Of a DNA stretch of 64,000 nucleotides, positions 33,668-45,449 are shown in pieces. Location: positions 344,602 through 408,601 of the forward strand of contig CALODT010000002.1 in NCBI GenBank assembly GCA_942492205.1, given 5' to 3'. Within the stretch, counting starts at the first letter, position 1. Each line of letters opens with the position of its first letter. The DNA is from UBA1847 sp942492205. Its GTDB lineage: Bacteria > Pseudomonadota > Gammaproteobacteria > Steroidobacterales > Woeseiaceae. Both the position numbers and the translations under genes were made by a program. The notes under the pieces are model-generated. The model saw only the letters and a list, made by a program, of their open reading frames with translations. It searched no databases and was not told where the DNA came from.

Positions 33668-35167
33668 TCAGTCCCCGTTCACACGCTCGCCGAGGTGATC
33701 GATCACCGTGTTGATTACCTTGAGCCGGGCGTGCAGCTTGTCATTGGCCTCGACGAGGACCCACGGCGCTTTTTTCGTGCTCGTATACTGCACGACATCC
33801 TGCGCATACATTTCATAAGCATCCCATTGCTCGCGGTTGCGCCAGTCCTCTTCGGTCAGCTTCCAGTGCTTGTAAGGTGATTTTTCGCGCTCCTCGAAGC
33901 GCGCAAGCTGCTCGTCCTTGGTGATATGCAACCAGAACTTCAGCAGCAGAACGCCGTGGTCGACGATCTGGTTCTCATAGTCATTGATCTCGTTATAAGC
34001 ACGGCGCCACTCGTCTTCGGTAGCAAACCCTTCCGCGCGCTCAACCAGTACGCGCCCGTACCAGCTGCGATCGAACACGGTGACGTAGCCTGCGCGCGGT
34101 AGTTTGCGCCAGAAGCGCCACAGGTAATGGTGGGAGCGCTCTTCGTCAGTTGGCGCGGCGAACTGGTGCACACGCGTCTTGCGCGCATCGAGACTCCAGA
34201 CGGTACGCCTGATCGCCCCGCCTTTGCCGCTGGCATCGGGGCCTTCGAAAACCAGTATGGTCGACTGGCCTTGCTCAAAGGCCTTGCGACCGAGTTCGCC
34301 GAGCCGGGCCTGGGCTTTCTTTATTTCCTTTCTGTAGTCGCCTCTTGGTACGTTCAGCGTCTGGTCCAGGTTGTCGAATACCGTAGACTGACGCGTCGCC
34401 GCATCGTGATGGTAGGGAGCTGGTACCACGGCGGGCGCTGCTGCCTTCTGTTCGTGAACGTCAAGGTGACGCGACAGTTCGGAGGCAATGATTTCACCGA
34501 CCCTCAGGTGCCGGTAACGTGCGTTGGAGCCTTCGACGATATTCCAGGGTGCTGCGCCGCGATTCGTTCGCGTGATGATTTGCTCTGCGGCGGAGATGAA
34601 CTCATCGTAGTTCTCGTGATTGCGTCGATCGGCTTTGGTGACCTGGTAACTCCTCAGCGGGTCTGCCGCAAGCTCGTCGAAACGTATTTCCTGCTGGTCC
34701 TTGCTGAGATGCATCCAGAACTTAAGGATCAGTGCGCCGTCATCCGCCAGCTCGTTTTCGAAGCGGATGATCTCGGCGAGCCGCCGGTCGAACTCGAGCT
34801 CGTTAACATCGCCGTAGACCCTGCCGAGCAAGGGCCGCGAGTAACGACCGCTCAGGTACAGGCCAATGCGACCTTTGGGTGGCATGTCGCGCCAATAGCG
34901 CCAGAAGCGCGGCCGCGCGCGCTCCTCCTTGGTTGGGGCCTGGTAGCCGATCGAGCGCAGGAAACGAGGATCCATCCAGGTGTTCAACATGTTGACGGTC
35001 GAGCCCTTGCCGGCCCCGTCAACGCCGGCGAAGTCGATCATGACCGGGAATCGTGCCATTTCCAGTGTCCGGTACTGCAGTACGAGGAGTTGCGCACGCA
35101 GCTCCCGCTGGCGCTCCTTGAACTCGGATTTGCTGACCTTCTGGCCCAGTTCGGCTGAATCAAACAT
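33668..35167 (-). CDS. pap: polyphosphate:AMP phosphotransferase (PPK2 class II)
   Basis: A 499-aa protein made of two fused PPK2 domains. Domain 1 (about 10-235) has a Walker A variant GVDGAGKGS and RARPRFWRYWRDMPPKGRIG; domain 2 (about 270-490) has GPDASGKGG, HHYLWRFWRKLPRAG and FDRSWYGRVLVERAEGF. Class II PPK2 makes ADP from AMP using polyphosphate. In two-domain enzymes the C-terminal half is the active one (family knowledge), and its Walker motifs are intact here. It is divergent from the host-attachment-type gene, which lies across a 198-base gap. Confidence 0.93.
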   Translation of the reverse strand: MFDSAELGQKVSKSEFKERQRELRAQLLVLQYRTLEMARFPVMIDFAGVDGAGKGSTVNMLNTWMDPRFLRSIGYQAPTKEERARPRFWRYWRDMPPKGRIGLYLSGRYSRPLLGRVYGDVNELEFDRRLAEIIRFENELADDGALILKFWMHLSKDQQEIRFDELAADPLRSYQVTKADRRNHENYDEFISAAEQIITRTNRGAAPWNIVEGSNARYRHLRVGEIIASELSRHLDVHEQKAAAPAVVPAPYHHDAATRQSTVFDNLDQTLNVPRGDYRKEIKKAQARLGELGRKAFEQGQSTILVFEGPDASGKGGAIRRTVWSLDARKTRVHQFAAPTDEERSHHYLWRFWRKLPRAGYVTVFDRSWYGRVLVERAEGFATEDEWRRAYNEINDYENQIVDHGVLLLKFWLHITKDEQLARFEEREKSPYKHWKLTEEDWRNREQWDAYEMYAQDVVQYTSTKKAPWVLVEANDKLHARLKVINTVIDHLGERVNGD

Positions 35168-35365
35168 TGTTCTTCTTCCCGGTTCCGAGGTCTCAAGGTG
35201 CCCCGAGCAAACGACTATTGTACCTCGCGAGCCGCAAAATCGGTGCGATCGACAGCTCCGGCGCCCCGGTCATTGCCGGATACACAGAACGCAGTTTCCC
35301 TTATTGCAAGCACCCGATCGACAGGCGCATAGTAATACAGGGCAATCCATTTCGGAGGTGTAGTG

Positions 35366-35827
35366 ATGATGCAGGCAGGCGATCGGTCCGAAAGAGCTTT
35401 CTGGGTTGTAGCGGCCAATGAGTCGCAGGCGAAATTCTACCAGCGCGAGACGAAACGGGCGCCGTTGCAGGAGTTCCTCTGCGTGGAGAACGAAGCGGCT
35501 CGCATGAAGAAGGGTGAGTTGCTCGAGGACCGCGGCGGCCGCAGCTTTGACAGCTTTGGTGCGGGCCGGCACACGATGTCCGTTGAGAAAACCGACCCCA
35601 AGAAGCAGGCTGCGACTGTTTTTGCCAAGCAGATTGCCGAACGAATCTACAAAGCGACGCACAGCGGTAGCTGCCGGGACTATGTGTTGATTGCAGCACC
35701 GAGATTTCTCGGCGTATTGCGTCCCGAAGTCTCGCGCAGATGCAAAATGGCGCCCTCGCGAACGATCGACAAGGATGTCGTTGCTCATGATGCTGCGTTT
35801 CTGAAGAAGTTGCTTGACCAGGACTAG
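35366..35827 (+). CDS. host-attachment/BaeRF-type protein
   Basis: A 153-aa protein; ATG 35366 has GGAGG 7 bases upstream. The RNase-H-like host attachment fold is shown by RAFWVVAANESQAKFYQRE at the start and YVLIAAPRFLGVLRPEVSRR in the second half. The family name comes from plant-attachment mutants, but members are widespread and relate to release-factor-eRF1-like domains. Role here unknown; it comes just before the Anbu-linked operon. Confidence 0.83.
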   Translation: MMQAGDRSERAFWVVAANESQAKFYQRETKRAPLQEFLCVENEAARMKKGELLEDRGGRSFDSFGAGRHTMSVEKTDPKKQAATVFAKQIAERIYKATHSGSCRDYVLIAAPRFLGVLRPEVSRRCKMAPSRTIDKDVVAHDAAFLKKLLDQD

Positions 35828-35982
35828 CTCGCTGCTGTCCTGGTGTCACGAACCACAATCCTGACCGGAGTGACCCGCCCGGCGCCGCCACCGGCATCGC
35901 GTCTCTTAAACAGTCGACCGTCTGGATCGGGCGGCTTTGCTCGCGGCATACCTTCTTGCTGGATGCTGTTAAAGTAAGCCCC

Positions 35983-37433
<1,451 letters not shown>

Positions 37434-37434
<1 letters not shown>

Positions 37435-38369
37435 TGTTGTCGCGAGCCGCAGAGCGCATCTACTGGACCGGCCGCTACCTGGAGCGCGCCGAGAACACCG
37501 CACGTATCGTGCAACAATATTCGCAGCTGTTACTTGACCTTCCCAGGGAGGTGGGCGTCGAGTGGAGCGAGCTGGTTACCATTTTCGGTGCAACCGGATC
37601 GTTCGAGGACGTCGGCGAGATGAGCGATGAACGGCATATCCTGGCGTTCCTGCTGGCCGATTCAGCCAGCAGCACATCGTTGCTGTATGCCATCAGGATG
37701 GCGCGTGACAATATTCGCAACTCTCGTGACCTCTTGCCGCAGGAGAGCTGGGAGAGTGCTAACGAACTGTATCAGTACGCTCGCAAAGAGCTGGCGGTAA
37801 CGACGTCTAGCGAAAATGTCTTCGACGTCCTGTCCGACTGCATTGGTCGCTGTCAGCAGATAAACGGCATCCTGATGGGTACGATGAGTCACGACAGCCC
37901 GTTCTATTTCCTGTCGCTGGGGCAAAACATCGAGCGCGCGGACATGGCCAGCCGGATAATTGACGTGGCGGCCGCCTATCTGCAGCAAAATGAGCGCCTG
38001 GTGTTGCGATACGGATCGACCTTGTGGACCAACGTTTTGAAATCGGTCAGTGGCTTCCAGATGTACCGGCAATACTGCCAGCCGGAGGTCGAAGGCCTGA
38101 TGGTGATCGATTTCCTGCTCAACGACAGCAAGTTCCCACGCGCCGTAAAGGCCTGTCTCGAGCTCGCGAAATCAAACGCGGCGTCGTTGCCACACGGCGA
38201 ACACCTGATCCACGCGCTGGATCGAACGGAGAATGCCCTGCCGTCGCCATTGCCCAACCAGCTTGACGGTGCCGAGGTCAGTCGACTTATGGATACATTA
38301 CAAAAACGCCTCGGCGATGCGCATGCAGCTGTTGTCGAGACCTGGTTCCTTACGGAAGATGAAGCGTGA
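37434..38369 (+). CDS. alpha-E domain protein (COG2307/DUF403), Anbu operon
   Basis: A 311-aa all-helical protein. The N-terminal stretch LSRAAERIYWTGRYLERAEN is the family signature. Further marks are SHDSPFYFLSLGQNIERADM and SRIIDVAA in the middle. The start is the ATG that overlaps the ATP-grasp stop (TGATG); the ATG at 37410 lies inside the previous gene. Alpha-E proteins almost always accompany COG2308 ATP-grasp proteins, and probably serve as the partner for its peptide-like product. The stop overlaps the next start as GTGA, so the three plus-strand genes are tightly coupled. Confidence 0.93.
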
Positions 38370-39361
38370 AAACCCTGTTCTGCGTCTGCGAAAGGGCTGT
38401 CTATTTCGACAATCACAGCTGCGGCCATTGCGGCCGGCAGCTTGCCTTCGATCCTGTCACGCTCACGATGGTGGCGGAGGCCGATGTCGGGGCCGGACTC
38501 GGGTACTGCAGCAATCGTGGCAGCGCAATCCGCTGCAACTGGCTTGCGATGCGGGACGCTGATGTTTGCCTTTCCTGTGCGACAAGCAAAATCATCCCGA
38601 CACTGTCGAAACCCGAAAATCATGGCCGCTGGCGCAAGCTCGAGCAGGCGAAAAGGCGACTCATCTACGAGCTCTTGTGGCTGGAACTGCCGGTTGACCC
38701 TGGCCGCCTGCGATTCTCCTTCAAAGAGGACAGGCGTACCAACCCGGACGTACAGGACGATCACGTATCGATTGGCCACGCCAATGGCGTCATCACCATC
38801 AACGCTGCAGAAGCCGATGAGGTGTATCGGGAACAGATGCGCCAGCAGATGAACGAGCCCTACCGAACGCTGCTCGGGCACTTTCGCCACGAGTCCGGGC
38901 ACTACTACTTTAACGTTGTGGTTGGCGATGAGTTGCGCGGCGAAGCGCGCCGACTGTTTGGTGACGAGACGACACCCTACGATGCGGCTTTGCAGCGCTA
39001 CTATCAAAACGGACCCGCGCCTGGCTGGGAGGAGCGCTTTATTTCCGGCTATGCAAGTTCACACCCCGCCGAGGATTGGGCTGAATGCTGGGCGCATTAC
39101 CTGCATATCCGTGCCGTCCTCGAAGCTGCGAACACAACCGGACTCAGGGCTGGCGTCGACGTGCAAAACTGGCAGACGGAGTTTATCGAGCTGGTTATCG
39201 CAATTAACGAGGTACTGCGCAGCCTCGGCCTGCCGGACGCGTATCCGTTTGTAATTACGTCGGCGATCGCTGAGAAAATTGCCTTCGTGCACAAGACAGT
39301 CATGCTGTTTAGCGACCGTCTCGTCAGTGATCGACCAGGCGAACCTTTGGCGGCAAGTTAA
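38366..39361 (+). CDS. zinc-ribbon putative metallopeptidase, Anbu operon
   Basis: A 331-aa protein with a GTG start overlapping the alpha-E stop. An N-terminal zinc ribbon has Cys pairs CVC/CGHC near residues 6-22 and CSN...CNW...CLSC near 49-71. The rest is a putative zinc peptidase (Peptidase_Mx-like): HFRHESGHYYF gives HESGH near residue 174, and ASSHPAEDWAECWAHYLHI gives the downstream Glu/His region. In the better-known Anbu operons the third partner is a transglutaminase-like protein (COG1305); here a metallopeptidase sits in that place. Its last 38 bases overlap the convergent Anbu gene. Confidence 0.88.
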   Translation: MKTLFCVCERAVYFDNHSCGHCGRQLAFDPVTLTMVAEADVGAGLGYCSNRGSAIRCNWLAMRDADVCLSCATSKIIPTLSKPENHGRWRKLEQAKRRLIYELLWLELPVDPGRLRFSFKEDRRTNPDVQDDHVSIGHANGVITINAAEADEVYREQMRQQMNEPYRTLLGHFRHESGHYYFNVVVGDELRGEARRLFGDETTPYDAALQRYYQNGPAPGWEERFISGYASSHPAEDWAECWAHYLHIRAVLEAANTTGLRAGVDVQNWQTEFIELVIAINEVLRSLGLPDAYPFVITSAIAEKIAFVHKTVMLFSDRLVSDRPGEPLAAS

Positions 39362-40076
39362 TGGCCGGCAGGCGGTCGAACGCCAGCCGAAGATTCTCCG
39401 CCCACGCTTCCCGTATCTGTCGAAGATAAGGATCATCTTCCTCGAAGACCAGGTGCGTATGCGCGCCGAAAGCGCCAGCGCGAAACATCATGAGTTCAAT
39501 CGGCGGCCCAACGCCGGCATTGCTGCGCATGGTCGAATCCATTGAGACGAGACCGCATCGTGCCGCTGTTTCCAGCGCAGTATCCGCCTGAAGAATACGA
39601 TCCAGTATCGGCTTGCCGTATTTTTGCTCGCCGATTTGCAGGAACGGCGCGAGCGTGGTTGGCGACACGTAATTGCCCTGCGCATAAATGTGGAATAGCG
39701 CATGCGGCGCATTGCCGATCTGTCCACCAAAAATAAAATCTGCTTCCGGTGAAAAACCGTCGGCGCGTTCCTGCTCGGGATACTTGGCCTGAATATCACG
39801 ACTGACTTCGCCGATATAATCAGCGGCATCGCGTATGCGCTCAACGGTTGCAAGGCTGGTGGCCGCATGCTCCCGCAAGTCGCGACGAAGTCGCGCCACG
39901 ACCGCCTGCGTGGTGGCCAGGTTGCCAGCGCTGAGAAGGGTAAAGAAGCGGCCCGAGGATTCGGCAAAGGTGTGCATCTTGCTGAAGGTGCCGAGTTGAT
40001 CAATGCCCGCGTTGGTACGTGAGTCTGAAACAAACACGAGCCCGTCATTTACGCAGGTTGCAAGGCAGTAGGTCAT
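39324..40076 (-). CDS. Anbu, bacterial proteasome-beta-like peptidase
   Basis: A 250-aa Ntn hydrolase. MTYCLATCVNDGLVFVSDSR at the start places Thr right after Met, as in Anbu, where Thr1 is the nucleophile after Met removal. There is no propeptide. GTFSKMHTF and LLSAGNLATTQAVV follow the proteasome-type beta-fold, with Lys33-like K in FSKMH. Anbu assembles into helical or open-ring multimers. Its targets are unknown, but the operon with ATP-grasp and alpha-E proteins suggests it cuts, or is tied to, a peptide-like modification. It is on the opposite strand to its partners and overlaps the metallopeptidase tail. Confidence 0.92.
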   Translation of the reverse strand: MTYCLATCVNDGLVFVSDSRTNAGIDQLGTFSKMHTFAESSGRFFTLLSAGNLATTQAVVARLRRDLREHAATSLATVERIRDAADYIGEVSRDIQAKYPEQERADGFSPEADFIFGGQIGNAPHALFHIYAQGNYVSPTTLAPFLQIGEQKYGKPILDRILQADTALETAARCGLVSMDSTMRSNAGVGPPIELMMFRAGAFGAHTHLVFEEDDPYLRQIREAWAENLRLAFDRLPAINLPPKVRLVDH

Positions 40077-40309
40077 GCGCGGAGCTTAGCCTGAGGGAAC
40101 GCCGTTGGAAAGACCTGCCTGCCCGGCGCCGTTGTGCTCAAGGGTCCTGATTCCAGCAAACAGTCCGCCGCGAATGGCTCGCTGGCAAGAATCTGCGGAT
40201 GACTTGAATCTGGCCCGTCCGGTCATATGCTTCCGGCTCGTCAACCACTAATCGTCTGCAGCGTTAGTAGAAGCAGGCAGTAAACAACAGGTGACCAGGG
40301 AGGTCCGAA

Positions 40310-40540
40310 ATGAAAGCATGGACAGTAAACATAATCATGGTGGCGGTCGGATTACTGGCTCTGGGCGGGTGCAGCACGGTCCCTGCGGAGCAGCTGAGTG
40401 AGAAATACGATCGGCCCATTCTCAGCGCGGCCCAGGTTAAATCGATGATTCGTGTCGAGGTCAGCGAGCTCGAACCGATCGCCGAACCGATCGTCGAAGA
40501 AACGATCATGGCATCAGCCAGCCCCGATACCTCGCGCTAA
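40310..40540 (+). CDS. small lipoprotein
   Basis: A 76-aa protein with lipobox LALGGC (Cys about residue 21) and GGGAGG 6 bases before the ATG. The mature part is about 55 residues, acidic, with a repeated EPIAEPIVEE stretch. No family recognised. Its stop overlaps the stop of the convergent GAF-GGDEF gene by three bases. The 233-base gap before it shows no gene. Confidence 0.65.
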   Translation: MKAWTVNIIMVAVGLLALGGCSTVPAEQLSEKYDRPILSAAQVKSMIRVEVSELEPIAEPIVEETIMASASPDTSR

Positions 40541-41523
40541 CAGGCCGGCTGGCCGGTCTTTTGCGGCGAGACGTCCACCTCTACGTCGGGGACGCGGCTC
40601 GCGGCGGCCTGAAGCAGCGCCTCGGTGTCGAGCGTGCCGACCCTTCTTGTAAGCGACGGCATGAGCATTCAGGAGCAGTTCGTAGTCGTAGCCAGAGTCA
40701 CGGTTGCGACGGCCAAGCTGCTCCTCGAGGCGGTAGCGGGCATTTTCGACACCGTCAAGGTCAGTGCCAGCCAGCAGAGCGCAAAAGATAGACTCGGTCA
40801 AGCGTGCAACAATATCGGAGTCGCGGAAACACGCGGACAGCTGATGTGCCAGTTCAACCGCTGCAGCGTCGGCCTCTTCCTGGCCGAGATCGGAGCCGAT
40901 TTCCTGTAGATTCTCAAGTTCGAACATCAATAGCGTGGCGGGCTGCTTGGTGCGATCGCACATCGGCAGCAGGTATTCGGCGACCGCGAGGAATCCGTTG
41001 TGGTTTGAAAGACCGGTAACTGGATCCACGGTGCTGTCATTGGCGACGATAAGCTCTTCTTCAACCATACGACCAAGCTCGCGAAGGAGCTGCAGCTGCT
41101 CTTTGGTGACGTCGCGTGGTTCCCGGTCAATGATGCACAGCGTGCCGATACGGCTGCCGTCTGGAGCACCAATCGGGTAACCGGCGTAGAAGCGAATATT
41201 CGGATCGCCACACACCAGCGGGTTATCGCAAAAGCGCTGGTCCGGGACGCATCGTTGACGACCATGATCTTGTCATCAAGAATCGCATGGCCGCAGAACG
41301 AGATATTTCTCGGCGTCTCCTCGGCATCAAGCCCCTGGCGCGACTTGAACCACTGCCTGTCTGCATCCACCAGGCTTACTAGCGCTATCGGCGTGCCAAA
41401 AACTTGTTTTGCGAGTCGCGTCACCCGGTCGAAGCGCTCTTCCGGTGGCGTATCCAGCAACCTGAGGTCGCGAAGCGTCTGCAGGCGCTGTTTCTCGTTG
41501 GCCGGTACAGCTGGAGCTAACAT
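40537..41523 (-). pseudogene. GAF-GGDEF gene with two frameshifts
   Basis: Residues 1-85 (LRDLRLLDTPPEERFDRVTR, TPIALVSLVDADRQWFKSR) are the first part of a GAF domain. Near 41242 the frame breaks; adding one G restores SRDQRFCDNPLVCGDPNIRF and the GAF tail AGYPIGAPDGSRIGTLCIID. A GGDEF-like domain follows (DPVTGLSNHNGFL), but the site reads RLTESIFCAL instead of RLGGDEF, so no cyclase activity is expected. A second break near 40640 restores VGTLDTEALLQAAASRV and an end at 40537. It is either a decayed signalling gene or two base-call errors on an inactive GGDEF protein. Confidence 0.75.
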
Positions 41524-41684
41524 CTAATCATCCCTCTACTAATCTGGGGTATCGGCACTGTTATCGGCTGGAGATGACATAACTTTAGGCCGGCAGCGGA
41601 AGAAACGGTGCTGCAGCCGTCTGTTTCAAATTCGAGATGCCGGCTCGTTTCGCACAATGCCGCTAACCGCGGAGCAGAGGCTCC

Positions 41685-43513
41685 CTAGGTCATGGGGCCG
41701 ACAATTGCCGTGCGACTTCGGCCGCTACCGGCTGCGATAAATCCGCGGCGCAACTGAAAGAGTTCCCGCAGACCGGGTTTTTCGAGAGCCTTTTGAATCT
41801 CCGGCATTCCTCTCCAGTCTTCCGGCAGAAAGAAGTACATAGGCGAGATCAGTATGGCATCTCCTGTCGCATACGCTTGCTCGATGTACTGTGCCGCGGT
41901 TTTATCCTCTTGCGCCAGCGCGTACAGGAAAGCTAGCTTGGTAAACGAGCTGACCTGACCGATTTGCGTGCCCGCATGAGTATCGGCGAGCTGCTTTGCC
42001 TTGCCATATTCTCCCTGCTGTGCCGCGAGCATGATGCGCGCATTCGCGGCGAAAGCCTCGCCCAACGAGTCCGCATTTTCTGCCACCAGTTGCTCAGCGG
42101 CACCGATATTCCCTGCCAGAAACTGGCTGCGGAAAAGCTGCCACCAAGCATTCGGGAGCTTCTCGTCGAGTTTGATCGCGAGCTCTGACTGGCGAATCGA
42201 CTTCTCGAAGTCCCCTAGAAACGCGTGCGTCAGTCCCAGCTCCAGCTGATTGACGGCCGATAATGGATCGAGACGCGCAGCCCTGCCCTCTGTTCGCTCG
42301 GCCGACGCATAATCGCCAATCGCGTAAAGGAAATCTCCATACAGATTAGCGACGTCAGCCGATCCCGGCGCAAGCTGATAAGCCGCTTCGAAAGCGGCCT
42401 TCGCTTTGTCCCAGTCGCGGTCCCTGGTCATGTGCAGCACCCCGAGAATCGAATGGGCTTCTGCATTCCTGGCATCGGAACGAAGGGCCGCATTCGCGTG
42501 GAATCGTGCCGCGGCCGCCATCTCGTCAGGCGCGCGCCTCGCGCCGTAGTACGGCATGACCACGTACACCGCAGCCAGCGCCGAGTGAGTCCGCGAACGC
42601 TGCGGATCTGCTTGAAGAGAGCCTTCGAAATACCGTATTGCCTCATCCAGATCGTCCGGGGTGCGGCGCGCCATGTGATAACGACCCTGCAGATACAGCT
42701 TGTACGACTCAAAGCCGGTTTCGCTTTCCGTCAGTGCCATCGATACCGGCCGATCGGCCTCTAGAATATGCACCTGCAACCCGTCGATTACGCCATCGGC
42801 AATGCGATCCTGCACTGCAAATACATCCGCAACCGGCTCGTCGTACACCGCCGACCATACGTTGAAGCCATCCGACACTCTGACCAGCTGCGCGCTGACC
42901 CGCATGCGGTTTTCGGCCGTCCGGATGCTGCCTTCGAGTACGTGGGTGACGCCGATACTCTCTGCGAATTCGCTCAACCTCTGCTTGCTGGATTCGAAGC
43001 GCTGGACGCTGCGACGACCGGCAATACTGAGCCCTGGAATCCGAACCAGGGCATTCATTAGTTCATCAGTCATGCCGGCCGCGAACCATGAATGATCTCC
43101 GGCAGCGCTCAGATCTTCGAACGGCATGACTGCCACTGACATCGTTTCCAGCCCTGTGCCTGTGTCTGCTCGAAAACGGCTTTCCCAGATGAAGTAGCCG
43201 AGCGCAATGGTTAGCAGCGCAATGATCGTATAGTTGAGGTAACTATCCGGAACTCGCCGTAGAGACGGGTCCGACTTTATCTGTGCTTCAGTTTTGAGCC
43301 CCTCGCCGGTGAGTTCATAGAACCACGCCAGGGTCGCGGCGACGAAAAAGCCGATTATCAGGACGATCAATAATACAGGTCCGACCCAATCCGGGAGTTC
43401 GACAGGTCGCCGAGTACGGTCACCAGCTGCGCGACCAGCCAGGCTGCAGTCAGGTAAGCAATGACTACCCGAACAACGTTGCGTCGCTGCAGTTCCTCAA
43501 ACAGCCCTGACAA
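41685..43513 (-). CDS. membrane TPR protein with FlgO/TolB-like domain (paralog 2), frameshift near the start
   Basis: The uninterrupted frame 41685-43370 (561 aa) begins mid-membrane segment. Upstream, in another frame, lies LSGLFEELQRRNVVRVVIAY plus LTAAWLVAQLVTVLGDL. Restoring one T near 43402 joins the two and gives GDLFELPDWVGPVLLIVLI. The full N-terminus then mirrors that of the 31293-33371 protein. TTG 43513 with GGGG upstream is the probable start. Next come a FlgO/TolB-like domain (SVAVMPFEDLSAAGDHSWFA, about 125-260 of the full chain) and TPRs to the end. Two such paralogs lie 8 kb apart around the Anbu region. Role unknown. Confidence 0.8.
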
Positions 43514-43751
43514 ATCGAAAGACCCCTATCCGGATGTAACAACTGGTCTGGATTCTAGCGTTTCTGCGACGCTGCTGCCGCAAGCGAGCTGGGCTGACCA
43601 ACACGTAATACGGCCTCAAGTCTGGACGGCGTCGAAATCCGCTATCGAGGGCCAGTCACCTCCAACTGTGACTTGACAACCTGCGAACCCGAAGGTCATC
43701 GTCCTGCGGAAGGCGCGCGACGCAGGCACCCTTGCAGCGGGACCAATTGGT

Positions 43752-45449
43752 CTACAACACGTAAAACAGCACGTACGCTGTCAACAGCACGGCGATCCAG
43801 AGCGCCGTTGTTCCGATCGACCAGGCGCGTGCAAAGACCCCGGCTCGTGCAGAGAGCTTTGTGCTGAAGTGCTCTCCAGCACGGATGCGCAGCGCGTCTA
43901 GGCCTGCGTAAATCCGGTTCTGCAGCGCGGTCCCGAGCGACGCGGCGGTCAGATAAGCAGCGCGAGCAGTGCGGAACAACAGCACGCGCCACAGCCAGTC
44001 CGTATCCAGGCTGATGGTGAGCGTGCGCTTCATCAGCGGCAGCAACAGGAAGAACGCGAGACCGGAGAACAGCAGCAGCTGCAGATAAAACAGCACCTTG
44101 CCAGCCGTGTAGGGCACGTATTCGACCGGGTACGGCAGGTAGGCGTACAGCAGGTTGGGGAACACACCGAGCAGGATGCATAGCACGCTCAACAGCACCA
44201 TCGCGGCCGCCATGTTCCAGGGCGCGTCTTTCGGTCGCAGTCCGGAATCTTTCTGGAAGAAAACGAACCAGGGAAACTTGATACCGGCGTGCAGGAATAC
44301 ACCCGCCGAAGCTGCGGCCAGCATGAAGTAGACGAATACCAGGCTTTCATCCGCGGCGGCCTGCGAAATCATCGTCTTTGTCGTAAAGCCCGAGGTAAGC
44401 GGGAAGCCGGAAATAGCCAGCGCGCCGATAATGCCGCAAACAGCCGTTAACGGCATGGTGCGAAACAGGCCGCCGAGATCCGTGCACTTGGAAAAGCCGG
44501 TGCGGTAGATTACTGCGCCTGCGCTCATGAACAGCAGCGCTTTGTAAAGGATGTGTGCAAATGCATGGGCGGCCGCACCGTTCAGGGCCATCTGCGTGCC
44601 AATACCGACCGCACAGACCATGAAACCCACCTGGTTGACGATCGAGTAGGCAAGAATACGGCGCACGTCGTTTTCGAGCAGCGCGTAGATGATGCCGTAC
44701 ATCACCATGAACAGGCCGACGCCAATCAACACCGGCTCGCCGGGGAACAGCAGTATCAGTGCGAGCACGGCGGTCTTGGTGGTAAAGGCCGAGAGGAACA
44801 CCGAGCCGGTCGGGCTGGACTCCGGATAGGCATCCGACAGCCACGCGGATACCGGCGGGGCAGCCGCGTTGATGAGTATGCCGATCAGGATCATCCAGGT
44901 GTCGAAGTTGCTGGCGAGCATCGGTTGCACATCGATCGACCCGGTGTGCACCGCTACGCCCTCGATGCCGACTTTCAGGATGACGCCGCCCAGGAGGTGC
45001 ATGATCGCGTAGCGAATGCCGGCCGCGCGCGACCCCGGCGTGCCGCCACACCAGACGACCACCGTCGAGAACAGCGCCATCAGCTCCCAGTAAAGGAAAA
45101 ACGTGATCAGGTCGCCGGCAAAGCTGACGCCGATGGCGCCTGCGGCATAGGTATACGCGGCCGCCAGTTCGTACCATTTGGCCTGGCGGAATGCGTACAA
45201 GCCGCCGCCGAAGGCCATCAGTGCAAAAATAGTGGCGAACAGTCGCCGCAGCGGGCTGCCCTCGACAGGTTCTATCGGGTACTCAAGAAACGTTACGGTT
45301 GCAGCGACGCCATCAGGGATCTGCCAGATTGCCCAAAGCGACAACAACGGGGTGCCGAGCACGAGCACAGTTCGCCAGTGGCCGCGCAAGAGCCCGATGA
45401 GGATCGCACCCGCGACCATGATGAGCGCTGGCGGCCACACGTCAAACAT
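43752..45449 (-). CDS. Mrp-type Na+/H+ antiporter D-like subunit 3 (NuoL/M/N family)
   Basis: A 565-aa proton-conducting-membrane-transporter subunit with about 14 membrane segments. Marks: FFLYWELMALFSTVVVW for the TM5 Glu region, INAAAPPVSAWLSDAYPESS, and HAFAHILYKALLFMSAGAVI for the Lys/His channel. The C-terminal 100 residues form an extra helical tail with two further membrane segments. The ATG at 45449 overlaps the small-subunit stop by 8 bases. It is the last of the 11-gene run, and the third D-like pump subunit in it. With no MrpA in the set it may take the place of the MrpA pump half. Confidence 0.88.
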   Translation of the reverse strand: MFDVWPPALIMVAGAILIGLLRGHWRTVLVLGTPLLSLWAIWQIPDGVAATVTFLEYPIEPVEGSPLRRLFATIFALMAFGGGLYAFRQAKWYELAAAYTYAAGAIGVSFAGDLITFFLYWELMALFSTVVVWCGGTPGSRAAGIRYAIMHLLGGVILKVGIEGVAVHTGSIDVQPMLASNFDTWMILIGILINAAAPPVSAWLSDAYPESSPTGSVFLSAFTTKTAVLALILLFPGEPVLIGVGLFMVMYGIIYALLENDVRRILAYSIVNQVGFMVCAVGIGTQMALNGAAAHAFAHILYKALLFMSAGAVIYRTGFSKCTDLGGLFRTMPLTAVCGIIGALAISGFPLTSGFTTKTMISQAAADESLVFVYFMLAAASAGVFLHAGIKFPWFVFFQKDSGLRPKDAPWNMAAAMVLLSVLCILLGVFPNLLYAYLPYPVEYVPYTAGKVLFYLQLLLFSGLAFFLLLPLMKRTLTISLDTDWLWRVLLFRTARAAYLTAASLGTALQNRIYAGLDALRIRAGEHFSTKLSARAGVFARAWSIGTTALWIAVLLTAYVLFYVL

